The notes below the pieces were generated by a model. That model saw nothing but the letters and a program-made list of their open reading frames with translations. It was not told where the DNA came from and searched no databases. From Martinezella rhizogenes (GTDB taxonomy: Bacteria; Pseudomonadota; Alphaproteobacteria; Rhizobiales; Rhizobiaceae), in assembly GCA_013322215.1 (NCBI GenBank), contig JAAMEZ010000058.1, positions 868,001 to 932,000 of the forward strand: a stretch of 64,000 nt of DNA. Reading direction: 5' to 3'. Below, one piece after another: positions 47,750 to 56,863 of the stretch. The position numbers and the translations under genes were made by a program. Each line of letters starts with the position of its first letter. The stretch's first letter is position 1.

Positions 47750-48438
47750 CACGGTTTCCCATAAAGTCTGGCATAGCCAGAGGTGAACGACCCGCTCGAT
47801 AGCGCAAGCACGAACGCGGTAATTGCCGTGACGGACACGCGCCTATTGAAGCAGAGCGTCATGACATCTGCCGCGGCGGAATTTCTCGTTACAACGGTTC
47901 CGAATATTGTTGGCCAAGAGCCATTGCCGCCGACATCAATGTTGATGTGCGCAGACAAACGGGGAGAAACGGCGACTATGGTTCCCGTGATCGAGGCAGT
48001 ATTTGACGCCACCGATCCGGCCGAGACCGTCGATCCTGTCGCCCCGATGTTGTTGATTGTGTAATCACTCGCGCCGTTGTCCCATGGCGCGCCCCCTGTC
48101 GTGGACGTCTGTATGTATAGGACAGCCGCAGCGGTGGCGTTGACCTGGCTTAGGATAAGCTCGAATTGCCTGTACCCGGCCGGCAACGTAAAACCGATGT
48201 TCGTTGCCCCCGAGAGAGCTACTTCGGAGCCGATTTGCATTCGTCCAATTGCAAAAACCGTTTGAGCTCCGGCGACCGACGTGGCGCCAGTACCACCGGC
48301 TACAACCGGCCTGGCGGCGTTCAGATCCGTCGCTATGTCATTGTTGATGCCGTTGACGACAGAGCTTTGAATGAGGGTGTTGGGTGTGAACGTGCTGCCG
48401 GGTGGCAAGCTGTACACGCCTGAGCCGTTTCTTGGCAT
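47749..48438 (-). CDS. Phage tail fibre or tail spike-like protein
   Basis: A 229-residue protein, rich in S, T, A and G, with an N-terminal GVYSLPPGSTFTPNTLIQSSVVN that resembles podovirus tail fibre heads, and a beta-rich C-terminus. There is no clear catalytic motif. It lies between the injection proteins and the lysis cassette, where podoviruses carry fibre genes. Confidence 0.7.
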   Translation of the reverse strand: MPRNGSGVYSLPPGSTFTPNTLIQSSVVNGINNDIATDLNAARPVVAGGTGATSVAGAQTVFAIGRMQIGSEVALSGATNIGFTLPAGYRQFELILSQVNATAAAVLYIQTSTTGGAPWDNGASDYTINNIGATGSTVSAGSVASNTASITGTIVAVSPRLSAHINIDVGGNGSWPTIFGTVVTRNSAAADVMTLCFNRRVSVTAITAFVLALSSGSFTSGYARLYGKP

Positions 48439-48582
48439 TCATGTCTCCATAGAAAAAGGCGCCCAAAGAGCGCCCTGCAAGTTGTCTAAATGTGGAGCCT
48501 TCATGCCCACCGTCAGCTATCCGGAAGGATGAATCGACTCTTGTGAGAAACAATTCCATCGTCCCCCAAAATGGAGGGGACC

Positions 48583-48855
48583 GTGAACGAATCGGAGTTA
48601 GTTGCGCAAATCGCAGATGTTCGAGGCGAGGCTCTGGCGGGACGGCTGCTAAGCACGATCGCGTTGGATTTCCTATTGCTCAACGGGACAGATAAGAAAG
48701 CAGCGCTCGATTATTTCACGATGCAGATCGATCGCGATTTAAACGCCATGACGTTCGTTGATGGTGACGCCATGAGCAACGAGAAAGTACGCGAAATAGC
48801 CAGGCTCCGAGCGCATCAAGCCATCGATTCCCTCCGGGATGCTCACAAGGCGTAG
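48583..48855 (+). CDS. Small plus-strand prophage protein
   Basis: A 90-residue helical protein (ESELVAQIADVRGEALAG...AHQAIDSLRDAHKA). The GTG at 48583 has a strong GGAGGGG site, better than the ATG at 48571. It lies among minus-strand structural genes and reads the other way, so it is likely a moron. No family recognised. Confidence 0.55.
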   Translation: MNESELVAQIADVRGEALAGRLLSTIALDFLLLNGTDKKAALDYFTMQIDRDLNAMTFVDGDAMSNEKVREIARLRAHQAIDSLRDAHKA

Positions 48856-48902
48856 GACCCGTCCCACTTGTCTCAAGCATATTTTTCTCCTATGTTCTTG
48901 GT

Positions 48903-49088
48903 ATGTCCCAAGATCGCAAAAACCTTCTGCTCGCCATTTGTCTCGTCATCTTCGCCGTGATCATGGCGGGATTTACTTGGTTTTTGAGGTTTATGGGCCT
49001 CGAATTTGCTCTCGGTGCACTTTTCGGCATCACTCTGATGCTCGGATGCTTCGGCATCATCTCCCGCGAATTCCGCAATCTATCTTAA
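48903..49088 (+). CDS. Small plus-strand membrane protein
   Basis: A 61-residue protein with two hydrophobic helices, at about 7-25 (NLLLAICLVIFAVIMAGF) and 35-53 (FALGALFGITLMLGCFGII). It follows the 48583 gene by 47 bases on the same strand. Its end overlaps the end of the large minus-strand injection protein gene by 9 bases. No family recognised. Confidence 0.6.
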   Translation: MSQDRKNLLLAICLVIFAVIMAGFTWFLRFMGLEFALGALFGITLMLGCFGIISREFRNLS

Positions 49089-51134
49089 AGCCTGCCTACC
49101 GGCACTCTGCACAACTGCATTGACGAGGTTCTGCACCGCCGGATTTGCCGTCGATCCAGACTGCTGCGCTCGCGCAATCAGCGCCTGCACGAGCTGATCC
49201 CGCGTCGTGCCTGTCGCGACGGAGACGCGTCCCAAGTCATTGGCAAACTTTGCCGCTAGATCTTCCCCACGCTGCTCGAGCAACGCATTCGCGACCTTCT
49301 TGGCGCTGCGGGCCGCAACACCCATCGCCGTCAAGTCGCCGGGGATTTCCGTAGGCTTGCCTACATCGTCGAGAAAATTGCCGAACCGGTTCGCCATCGC
49401 GGTATCCGATCCAGCCGTTACGCGATTTGCCGTTTGCCCGAAGGTGGTTTCACGATCGATGGCGTTCAGAGCCTGGTCGGCATTGTCCTGGCCGAAGAGC
49501 ATCCCGAGCTTCTCTCGGTTCCAGTCACCTTCGCCGCGGACAATGTTGCGCAACGCGGTCGTGTCGATCGCATTCGTGCCGGCTGCCCGGTCGATCTCGG
49601 CTCGAACGCCCTGCTGCATGCGTGTCGGCACGCCAGATGGTCCGATCTGCTGCCCCTGAGGCAACGCGCCCTGCTGGAGCATGTCCTGGACTTCCTGTGG
49701 CCGAAGTGCCGTCGCCTGATTGTTCAGGATCGGGCGCCCCTGCTGCAGCGCCTCGCGTTGGCGAGCGAGCTCGGCATAAGCGGCATCGGCGTCCTTGATG
49801 CCGGGGACTGCCTGCGTCAGGCCATCATCGATCATCTGACGAGCTTCTGAGAGCGCGCGGATAACCTTGGGATCGGTTTCACCGGTCAGCATGCCGTCGA
49901 TCGCCTGGCGCGTTTCGAACATGACGCGCGGATCGGTCGAAAGCTGGTCGCCGCCAGCGATATTCAGCATGCCGCGAACACGAGCAATGGCCGTTTGTGC
50001 CGGGCCTCGCAATTGATTGGCGTCCTGCTGGAGCGCCTGTGCTATCGGTTGGGTATTGAAAGGCTGCGCATTGGCAAACGCCTCCCGATAAAGCGGCATG
50101 ATCTGCTGTTGGCTGGCCTGCAGGGTCTGGTCGACCTGCGACGGGATGACAGCCGATCCTAGCGACGAATCGAGATCGGTTGCCAGACGGGCGTTGGCGC
50201 CGGCTTGCCGATCGAGGAGGGTCTGCACTATGGCATCACGCGTTCCCGGCCTGGACGCTGCGCCGCGGGCAACTCCCATCCACTCGGGCGAAACATCTGC
50301 CAATGTGGCATCAGGTCCGAGCCGGGCAAGCTGCTCTTGATAGGCGGCAAGCTTTGCCGGGTCAGCAAGCTCCTGACCGATGTAATTGCGGGCCGCGCCA
50401 GAAAGGTCGGAAATCGCGTCGGATGGCTGGGTGAAATAGCGAATACCGGCGCCGATCGCTTTGCCGATTGCCGGGCCAACTGCGCCGGCGGCTCCACCGA
50501 TGGCCGATCCGAGCGCTATCTGTCTTGGATCGAGATCCGAGCGAATGGCCGCATCCGTGCCTCCAATTCCCGCCCCTGTGGCTCCCGCGATGACAGATCG
50601 TCCCACGATTGGCCCAGATCCGACACCGAAGGCGGCAGGTGCCTTCATCATGGCCGGCACGGTACCAGCGACGCCGCCAACGACATTCAGTCCGGTGTCG
50701 ACGTAGGGATGCTCCTGGTGAAAAGCCTGATCTTGGCCGTTCTGGATATCGAGGGCGTGCTGGTAGCGGTCGCTCCAATTCTCCTCGGGCAGTTTCTGGA
50801 AGCTGTCTGGCAAGAACTGATCGACCGCCGGTGCCAACGTGGCATTGAACGCTGCGTCAGCTCGGTTCAACAGGCCGCCGATGATCGGAACACCGGTTGC
50901 GACCGATCGGACGGAATTGTTCACGGTCAGATCGCCGTTGTTGCCGGCAGGCTGGCCCGTAATGAGCCGAGCCATCCCCGTATCAGTGCTGCCGGCTCCC
51001 TGCTGGGGTTGGTCAAGCGTGAAGCCATTCGGGGGAGCCGGAATGCTCCCCTGTGCGATGGGAACATATTGCGTCGGCTCTGGCGTTGGCGCGTCGAGCG
51101 TGAAACCGGCCGGCGGCGGCGGGATATCTGCCAT
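49080..51134 (-). CDS. Large phage injection/internal virion protein
   Basis: A 684-residue protein with a proline-rich N-terminal part containing two near copies of PPxGFTLD (PPPAGFTLDAP and PPNGFTLDQP), glycine/alanine-rich hydrophobic stretches (AIGGAAGAVGPAIGKAIGAG), and a long helical C-terminus. This is the composition of ejection or internal core proteins of podoviruses. Begins 3 bases after the end of the 865-residue protein gene. The assignment is from composition and position. Confidence 0.7.
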   Translation of the reverse strand: MADIPPPPAGFTLDAPTPEPTQYVPIAQGSIPAPPNGFTLDQPQQGAGSTDTGMARLITGQPAGNNGDLTVNNSVRSVATGVPIIGGLLNRADAAFNATLAPAVDQFLPDSFQKLPEENWSDRYQHALDIQNGQDQAFHQEHPYVDTGLNVVGGVAGTVPAMMKAPAAFGVGSGPIVGRSVIAGATGAGIGGTDAAIRSDLDPRQIALGSAIGGAAGAVGPAIGKAIGAGIRYFTQPSDAISDLSGAARNYIGQELADPAKLAAYQEQLARLGPDATLADVSPEWMGVARGAASRPGTRDAIVQTLLDRQAGANARLATDLDSSLGSAVIPSQVDQTLQASQQQIMPLYREAFANAQPFNTQPIAQALQQDANQLRGPAQTAIARVRGMLNIAGGDQLSTDPRVMFETRQAIDGMLTGETDPKVIRALSEARQMIDDGLTQAVPGIKDADAAYAELARQREALQQGRPILNNQATALRPQEVQDMLQQGALPQGQQIGPSGVPTRMQQGVRAEIDRAAGTNAIDTTALRNIVRGEGDWNREKLGMLFGQDNADQALNAIDRETTFGQTANRVTAGSDTAMANRFGNFLDDVGKPTEIPGDLTAMGVAARSAKKVANALLEQRGEDLAAKFANDLGRVSVATGTTRDQLVQALIARAQQSGSTANPAVQNLVNAVVQSAGRQALR

Positions 51135-51137
51135 CGA

Positions 51138-53735
51138 TCAATTTCCTGTCGGAACGCGGTTGATGTTCGAGTTCGGATTGACGGTCGGACCCGAGAGCGG
51201 AACCCACGCGGAGCCGTTCCACTGGATTTTCTCGCCATTCGGGCCGGTCGCTGTTGGCATCGCAGTTGGTGTGGCAGCGGGCGCAGCTGTCGAAGGTGCG
51301 GCAGTTGCCGGGCCGGTACCGGCTGCGGTCGTCTTCAGGCTATTGACCTTCGAGAAGTCAATGCTGTCGACGCCGGGGACTTCCGGAATGACGTTCTCGA
51401 CGGTAAGGCCATGAGACTTCGCAATTTTCGTGCCCTGCTGCGCGTCGATGTTCCAAGCCTTCTGATATTCCTGCATCTTGAGCTGCGCGATTTTCGCCAT
51501 CTGAGCGCGGGCATCCGGGCCGAGTTCGCCATTGCCGGTGAAGGCTTTGAGGATCTGGCCCTGAAGGTATTCCGGCACTGACTGGGCATCCATGTTGAGC
51601 TGGAACGAGCCGGTCGTAACCGCCCTACCCGGATTGAGGATTTTCGCGAAGTCATCGACAATCGCCTTATCTGCAGCCGGGGTATTGTCCTGGATATGCT
51701 GGGTGAAGCTGTTCCAGGTCGGCACCGCAGCCGAGTATTCTTTATAGGACGGCCGCGCCATCATGCTTGATGCGAATTCATTCTCATCCTTGGCCGACGG
51801 CGTTGCGGCCTCAGCAGCGCGCGTTGCCATCGTCTCGCGATACTTCTTCGGGTCGACGCCAGGAGGTGGAACAGGCGCATTCCCCGCTTGAGCAGGCGCT
51901 TGCTGTGATCCTGGCGGCAGGAGTTGACCGTTGGGACCAATGACGCCTTTGACGCCATCCACGGGGTTGTAGAGCAGTTTTGTCGGATAGCCCGTCTGCG
52001 GATCGACCGGGCCTTCGACGATGCTGTCCGTCTTCATAGCTCCCGCCGGGGCTGCCATCTGCTGGCCGGTGATCTTGTTCACGGCGATGATCGAGCCATC
52101 AGGCCGCGTTACGATATCGAGCTGCGCCGTTGGATCGCCCATCTTTTGGTATTCGCCCGTGCGCTTGTTGAACACGCCGATTGGATTGCCGTTGGCGTCC
52201 TTCTGAAGCTCGCTGTCGGCCGTCTGGCCCTGATCGATCAACTGCTTCGCGCCGGTCCACGTGTCGACGAGATAAGTCGCCCCAGTGTTCGGGTTTTGAA
52301 CGATCTGGGTATGCGGCTGCATCTGGGTCTGAAGCGCGGCACCCAAAAGCGAGCGCAATTGCGGCGGTGCATATGGATTCATCATTGCGGCTGCCAAAGC
52401 TTGAGCACGTGGGTTGCTGGCAAGAGCGTTTGGCGCGCCCGTGCCCGGCGCATTCATCATAGCCTGAGCAAGCTGCGTGCGCGGCGCGCTCTGATCCGGC
52501 GCGGAAGCCGCGGCTTGCGGAGCGACCGGAGCTGCCGTCGGGGTTGGAGACTGAGCCGATGTTTGCGCAGGCATGCCAGGATTCGGACCAAGGGAGGCCA
52601 TCTGCATGGGATCTGGAGCCTGCTGAGCGATGGCCTGTGCGGCGGGCGTGGTCGGAGGTGCTTCGCGGTAAGCCGTCGTCACGGTCGGGTCCTGATAGCC
52701 AGGAGTAGGCGTCGGGCCGAGCATAGCCTGCATCTGATCCGGCGTGACGCTCGCCATGTTGCCAGGCTGTGCGGTTGGAGACGGCGGCGGCACGATAGGC
52801 TGCGCGGCTGGCGCTGGCATCGCAGATGCCATTCCTGCGCTGGGATCAAGGCTTGCCACCTGTGTCGGGGAAGTGCCCGTTGCATTAGCTTGAGGCGCAG
52901 GCGTACCGGGAGCTTGGAGGAATCCCGGCAGGAAAGCTCTTGCCGTTGCAAGGCGGTTTGCTGCATTGGCGTTGCCGGGGACATTGTATCCTTTGAACGC
53001 CCACGCATTATTCATCAGGTGCTGAGCTTCATCGACACTCTTTGCATTGTTCAATGCACCGATGAGATCTGGATTTTCCTGGAGGAAGAACGCAGCTTGC
53101 TGCTGAGGGGTGCCATTGCTGCCACCAGAAAATTTCTGAAGCGCAGCAAGGCGAGGCCCATTCCAAGACATGATGCCGCCGGCATTGTTGACGCCGTCGT
53201 TCCATACCCCCGAGGAATTTTTGGGAGAAAATCCGCTTTCAGCTTTGCCAGTGGATGCAATTGCCGCAAGGGCATACGGATTTTTCACGCCACCTTTGAC
53301 GGTGTCCATGAAGCCATTATAGACATCGTTCCCGGACAGATCGGGCGCAGAGACGTTTCCGGCAGAAGCCGATGCCGGCGCTGACGTAGCCGCAGGAGAG
53401 CTAGCAGAGATCTGATTTTGCGCGCTGGTCGCAGGAACATCATTGTTACCAAACAGGCGCGACAGGAAGCCACCCGTCTCAGCGGGAGGCGTATAAGGCT
53501 GTCCGGTGAGTGCTGCCATACCCTGCTTGAGCGATTCCTGCTCCTGCTGGGCCTGACGACGAACAGCGAGGCCACCCATAAGAGCTTCCGACAGGCGCGC
53601 CACGCCCTGCCAGGGCGACTGAATTGGCGACGTTTGCATGCCCTGCTGCAACATCGCAGCAGCCAGCCGGCGCCGGAGATCAACTGCCGACGAGCTTTCG
53701 GTTTCGCCTTGGCCGGGAAGAAAATTGAAAGACAT
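51138..53735 (-). CDS. Phage virion protein with tail-tip lysozyme domain
   Basis: An 865-residue protein. After an N-terminal helical part, residues about 150-280 form a muralytic domain of the phage tail lysozyme type: ALAAIASTGKAESGFSPKN with the catalytic glutamate, GIMSWNGPRLAAL, and QQQAAFFLQENPDL. Most of the rest is low-complexity, rich in P, A, Q, T. Likely ejected into the cell envelope at infection to open the murein. Its ATG overlaps the stop of the upstream tail gene (TAATG). Confidence 0.8.
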   Translation of the reverse strand: MSFNFLPGQGETESSSAVDLRRRLAAAMLQQGMQTSPIQSPWQGVARLSEALMGGLAVRRQAQQEQESLKQGMAALTGQPYTPPAETGGFLSRLFGNNDVPATSAQNQISASSPAATSAPASASAGNVSAPDLSGNDVYNGFMDTVKGGVKNPYALAAIASTGKAESGFSPKNSSGVWNDGVNNAGGIMSWNGPRLAALQKFSGGSNGTPQQQAAFFLQENPDLIGALNNAKSVDEAQHLMNNAWAFKGYNVPGNANAANRLATARAFLPGFLQAPGTPAPQANATGTSPTQVASLDPSAGMASAMPAPAAQPIVPPPSPTAQPGNMASVTPDQMQAMLGPTPTPGYQDPTVTTAYREAPPTTPAAQAIAQQAPDPMQMASLGPNPGMPAQTSAQSPTPTAAPVAPQAAASAPDQSAPRTQLAQAMMNAPGTGAPNALASNPRAQALAAAMMNPYAPPQLRSLLGAALQTQMQPHTQIVQNPNTGATYLVDTWTGAKQLIDQGQTADSELQKDANGNPIGVFNKRTGEYQKMGDPTAQLDIVTRPDGSIIAVNKITGQQMAAPAGAMKTDSIVEGPVDPQTGYPTKLLYNPVDGVKGVIGPNGQLLPPGSQQAPAQAGNAPVPPPGVDPKKYRETMATRAAEAATPSAKDENEFASSMMARPSYKEYSAAVPTWNSFTQHIQDNTPAADKAIVDDFAKILNPGRAVTTGSFQLNMDAQSVPEYLQGQILKAFTGNGELGPDARAQMAKIAQLKMQEYQKAWNIDAQQGTKIAKSHGLTVENVIPEVPGVDSIDFSKVNSLKTTAAGTGPATAAPSTAAPAATPTAMPTATGPNGEKIQWNGSAWVPLSGPTVNPNSNINRVPTGN

Positions 53736-54940
53736 TATGCAGCCCTCGCATAATCGACCATCAGGAAGCCGCCAGGACCTTCCGAAACAGCTTCCGGCAT
53801 CAGATCGGCCACTTCATCGGCCATGAAACCGGCGCTCGGCTCACCCCAGACATAATCGAAGGCGTATAGCTTCAGGCCGTTTGCCATCGTACCGATTTCT
53901 TGGATATTGGTTTTCAGGCGCCGGTCGGACATTGCCCAGCCACCAAGGAGCGATGAGCCAAGCCCGAATAGGCCGCCCATCGCCGCATTCGACTGCTGAA
54001 GCTGCGTATTATAGCCGGCCATCTGGTTCTGATAGCCCTGATTGACGATGCCGGCATAATCCACCGTTGGGATAGTGCTGCTGGCCGTGCTGCTGGCATA
54101 GGTCGGCTTGGTTACCTGGGAGCCGCTGAGAAGCGCCGAAATCTCATTTATCGGTTGGTTTCGTTGCGTCAGGATCGCATTCATGGCGTTGTTGTACATG
54201 TCGCCGGTGTACTGATCTGACGCCGACTGTCGCTGCGTGGTGTAATCGCGCATGGCGTTGCTATAGGCTTCGGAGCCAAGCTTGACACCTTGATCCGCCA
54301 ATTGCTGCTGAAGGCTTGCTTGCGACCGATCCCACTGATTGTTGAACTGCCCCTGCCAGTTATCGTTGATATATTTGTCGACATTGGCCGATGACAGATC
54401 GAGCGGCGTATTCAGGTAATCGATCATCTTGGCAGACTGCTGGTTTGCCAGCGTGCCGAGATTGAGATTTGCCTGTTGCGTCTGATCGAGCGTCGCTTGC
54501 TGTGTCGGGTTCAGCGTCTGCGTCGCCGTGTAAGTCGGGACGTAATAGCCCTTGGTCGAAGTCCAGCCATCCGGTGTGTAGGTTTGCGTCGACGTTGACC
54601 CAGAAGTGCCTGGAACCCAGACCTGATTGTCATAACTATCGCCATGGCCGCCCGAGACGCGCTGTGTCTCATAATGCCCTGCCGTGCCGGCCGTCGTGAC
54701 GTCATGGGTTGGAAGAGACGAATGATATTGGCCCGAGCTGTCGACGTAATATTGCTGGCCGTTCGGATCAGCAATGAAGTTTTGCCCGGTCTGGCTATAG
54801 GTCAGGTTGCCATAGGGCGTCACCTGATTGATGTTGTTCATCGCAGCATTGGCTTGCGCCGTCGCCAGATTGGTCGACGTCTGGGCCGATGCTGTCGCCT
54901 GCGGGTCAGGCGCTTTTGGCGGAGATGGCGTCGAGACCAT
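53735..54940 (-). CDS. Phage tail protein with C-terminal S74 chaperone-like domain
   Basis: A 401-residue protein rich in Q, N, T and S. The C-terminal 65 residues resemble the intramolecular chaperone (peptidase S74) domain: SDRRLKTNIQEIG with the serine-lysine pair, LYAFDYVWGE and AGFMADEVADLMPEAV. In endosialidases and fibres this domain helps trimerise the protein and then cuts itself off; here it is shorter than usual, so self-cleavage is uncertain. Ends at the start of the tail-lysozyme gene. Confidence 0.78.
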   Translation of the reverse strand: MVSTPSPPKAPDPQATASAQTSTNLATAQANAAMNNINQVTPYGNLTYSQTGQNFIADPNGQQYYVDSSGQYHSSLPTHDVTTAGTAGHYETQRVSGGHGDSYDNQVWVPGTSGSTSTQTYTPDGWTSTKGYYVPTYTATQTLNPTQQATLDQTQQANLNLGTLANQQSAKMIDYLNTPLDLSSANVDKYINDNWQGQFNNQWDRSQASLQQQLADQGVKLGSEAYSNAMRDYTTQRQSASDQYTGDMYNNAMNAILTQRNQPINEISALLSGSQVTKPTYASSTASSTIPTVDYAGIVNQGYQNQMAGYNTQLQQSNAAMGGLFGLGSSLLGGWAMSDRRLKTNIQEIGTMANGLKLYAFDYVWGEPSAGFMADEVADLMPEAVSEGPGGFLMVDYARAA

Positions 54941-55322
54941 GCGGAAAATCCTCTTTCATGATGCCGTAGAGAAGACCGTCACAGTCTCCGAAATAAAGGC
55001 GCTGACGCCCTTCAAGCTTGCCGCCCAGCCGCTCCAGACATCGCTGGGCTGCAACATTGTCGGCTCGGGTCCGGAAGGTCGCGCGGCGGCATCCGAGCTC
55101 GTTGACGACGTAGGAGAAAGCCCGCTGCATGAGCCCAATTGTCAGGCGATCCGCTGCAAGAGACACTTCCACATCGTGCTGCGTCCACATGTTGAAGACG
55201 TAGGCGGCGATGATCTTCCCATTCCGTATTTCAGCGATCGCCGTATAGGGAGGGTCGAACCTCACGCCGATCCGCTCCCCCACCCACACGGCTATATCAC
55301 CCCGTGGCTCTGTCACGATCAA
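54906..55322 (-). CDS. GNAT-like acetyltransferase in the phage tail module
   Basis: A 138-residue protein with a GNAT-like order of strands and helices: FDPPYTAIAEIRNGKIIAAYVF, then LGCRRATFRTRADNVAAQRCLERLGGKLEG, where the N-x-A-A-x-x-x-x-x-x-L-G segment matches GNAT motif B. The acetyl-CoA loop (Q/R-x-x-G-x-G/A) is not clear. It overlaps the stabilisation protein gene by 4 bases (ATGA) and the tail gene by 35. Confidence 0.65.
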   Translation of the reverse strand: MIVTEPRGDIAVWVGERIGVRFDPPYTAIAEIRNGKIIAAYVFNMWTQHDVEVSLAADRLTIGLMQRAFSYVVNELGCRRATFRTRADNVAAQRCLERLGGKLEGRQRLYFGDCDGLLYGIMKEDFPHGLDAISAKSA

Positions 55323-56863
55323 ACTGGCTGACCCTTCTGGAAGAGGACGGTTCCACCTACGACGCCTGCCTCCGATATCGAGGATGAATCACCTGATATC
55401 TGCGCGCGAATGACAGGAGCCAAAGCGACCCCGACCGCAACGGCGGTAGCATCCTTTCTGCCGATGCTCGTGCCGACAAAATAGGCCTGATCCCATAACG
55501 AGACGTCCCACTGGCCGGGATTGGAGGTTGGCAACAGGTTTGCCAGCGCCTGCGGGATCGAAACCGAGTAATCCGCCGAGACGCCAAGATAGAAATTTGT
55601 CGATGGGCCGGATTGCAGATTGGCGCCGATCATGGTCGCGTATTTTGGGGAAATGCCGTCTCCGAACGTCTGCCACGCGCCGACGGCCAAACAATCGATC
55701 GGGTTGCCACTATCGGTCGACCCAACCTCAGCTTCCACAACATTACCGCTTGCTGTCCCGAAGAATAGCCGGTCTTGCCAGGTACCCCAGCAAGTGGATG
55801 CCAGCCCGACGAACCGGCACCATGCCCCGGTTTCGGTATTCATGACGTATTGGTATGGGCCTGCCGTCTCAGGAAGATTGACGATTGCCATGCGGCGGCG
55901 GGGAAACCCGATCAACTGCCATTCGTCGGAGATTGTCCCGACATCCGTCAGCGTTTGTAGCCATGTCGGCGCAATCTTTGCTGTGATAGAGCCAAGATCC
56001 GTCGCGCCTCGGTCGAGTTGGACAGCCTTGGTAATCGGAATGATGCCGTCCGTCGTCATGATCGCCAGATCCGCGCCGACGTTAAGGAGGCATCGATCAT
56101 AACCGAGAGGCTTGCCGAGCTTGAATGTGCCGAGCAGCGTAAAGCCGCTTGCCGTCGTCGGATCTGATCCCTGATAAACGATTACCTCGCCTTCGGAAGA
56201 GATCAATACCAAGCATTGCTGAATGCCGGTCGAGACTGGTATCGTCCATACGCCCATGGCGACGAGAACGCCACCGTATTTCATGCTGCCACCGACGGGG
56301 AACGACGTCGCCGCACCACTCACCGCATCAGTGGCAAGATACCAGATCTTTGTCGTATTCTTTTCTATGAACCAAAGGCGCGATCGGTATGCGACGACGA
56401 CCGACAGATTGTTTGCCGTAAGCCCGGTCCCGGTGATCGCTGTCGTTGCCCAAGTCGTGCCATCGTAAAGGAGCGGCGTATCGAGGCCATTGACCAATCG
56501 AAGAAACGAGCCGGCTGCATTGGTATACTGCTGGACGGACCAACGAGCGCCGGTCTGACCGGTGACGACCGATACTCCGACGCCAGGTGTGGTAATGTCG
56601 AATATCTGCGTTCCAGCCGCCGCGAACAGTTTGTTGGAGGCTCCGGAATAGGGGATGATCGTCTGAACGGTTGCCCCGAGACCCGATGCTTGGGTATTTG
56701 AGCCATAGCGCGCCCGGATGCGATTGGACTCCGGAAAGAAATTATCCAGTTGGTAAGCGGCGTCGTTCGGCATGTCGGCGATTGTGACATCCGTCCGCCA
56801 GCCGCCGGTAGGAGCGAACCACTGTTCTGAAATAGCGGTGCGCGCAGTTGGTCGACGAGCCAT
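55319..56863 (-). CDS. Phage stabilisation/tail hub protein (P22 gp10-like)
   Basis: A 514-residue, beta-rich protein with repeated sheet-forming segments (KLFAAAGTQIFDITTPGV, WCRFVGLASTCWGTWQDRLFFGTASG), of the type annotated as packaged DNA stabilisation protein in P22-like phages. ATG at 56863 overlaps the adaptor gene's stop (TGATG). Position next to the adaptor fits the portal-plug role. Confidence 0.75.
   Translation of the reverse strand: MARRPTARTAISEQWFAPTGGWRTDVTIADMPNDAAYQLDNFFPESNRIRARYGSNTQASGLGATVQTIIPYSGASNKLFAAAGTQIFDITTPGVGVSVVTGQTGARWSVQQYTNAAGSFLRLVNGLDTPLLYDGTTWATTAITGTGLTANNLSVVVAYRSRLWFIEKNTTKIWYLATDAVSGAATSFPVGGSMKYGGVLVAMGVWTIPVSTGIQQCLVLISSEGEVIVYQGSDPTTASGFTLLGTFKLGKPLGYDRCLLNVGADLAIMTTDGIIPITKAVQLDRGATDLGSITAKIAPTWLQTLTDVGTISDEWQLIGFPRRRMAIVNLPETAGPYQYVMNTETGAWCRFVGLASTCWGTWQDRLFFGTASGNVVEAEVGSTDSGNPIDCLAVGAWQTFGDGISPKYATMIGANLQSGPSTNFYLGVSADYSVSIPQALANLLPTSNPGQWDVSLWDQAYFVGTSIGRKDATAVAVGVALAPVIRAQISGDSSSISEAGVVGGTVLFQKGQPV

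Noticed and set aside
51924..53384. A 486-codon plus-strand frame within the prophage
   Set aside because: It is antisense to the virion protein with the lysozyme domain and is rich in Arg, Cys and Ser as expected for a shadow.
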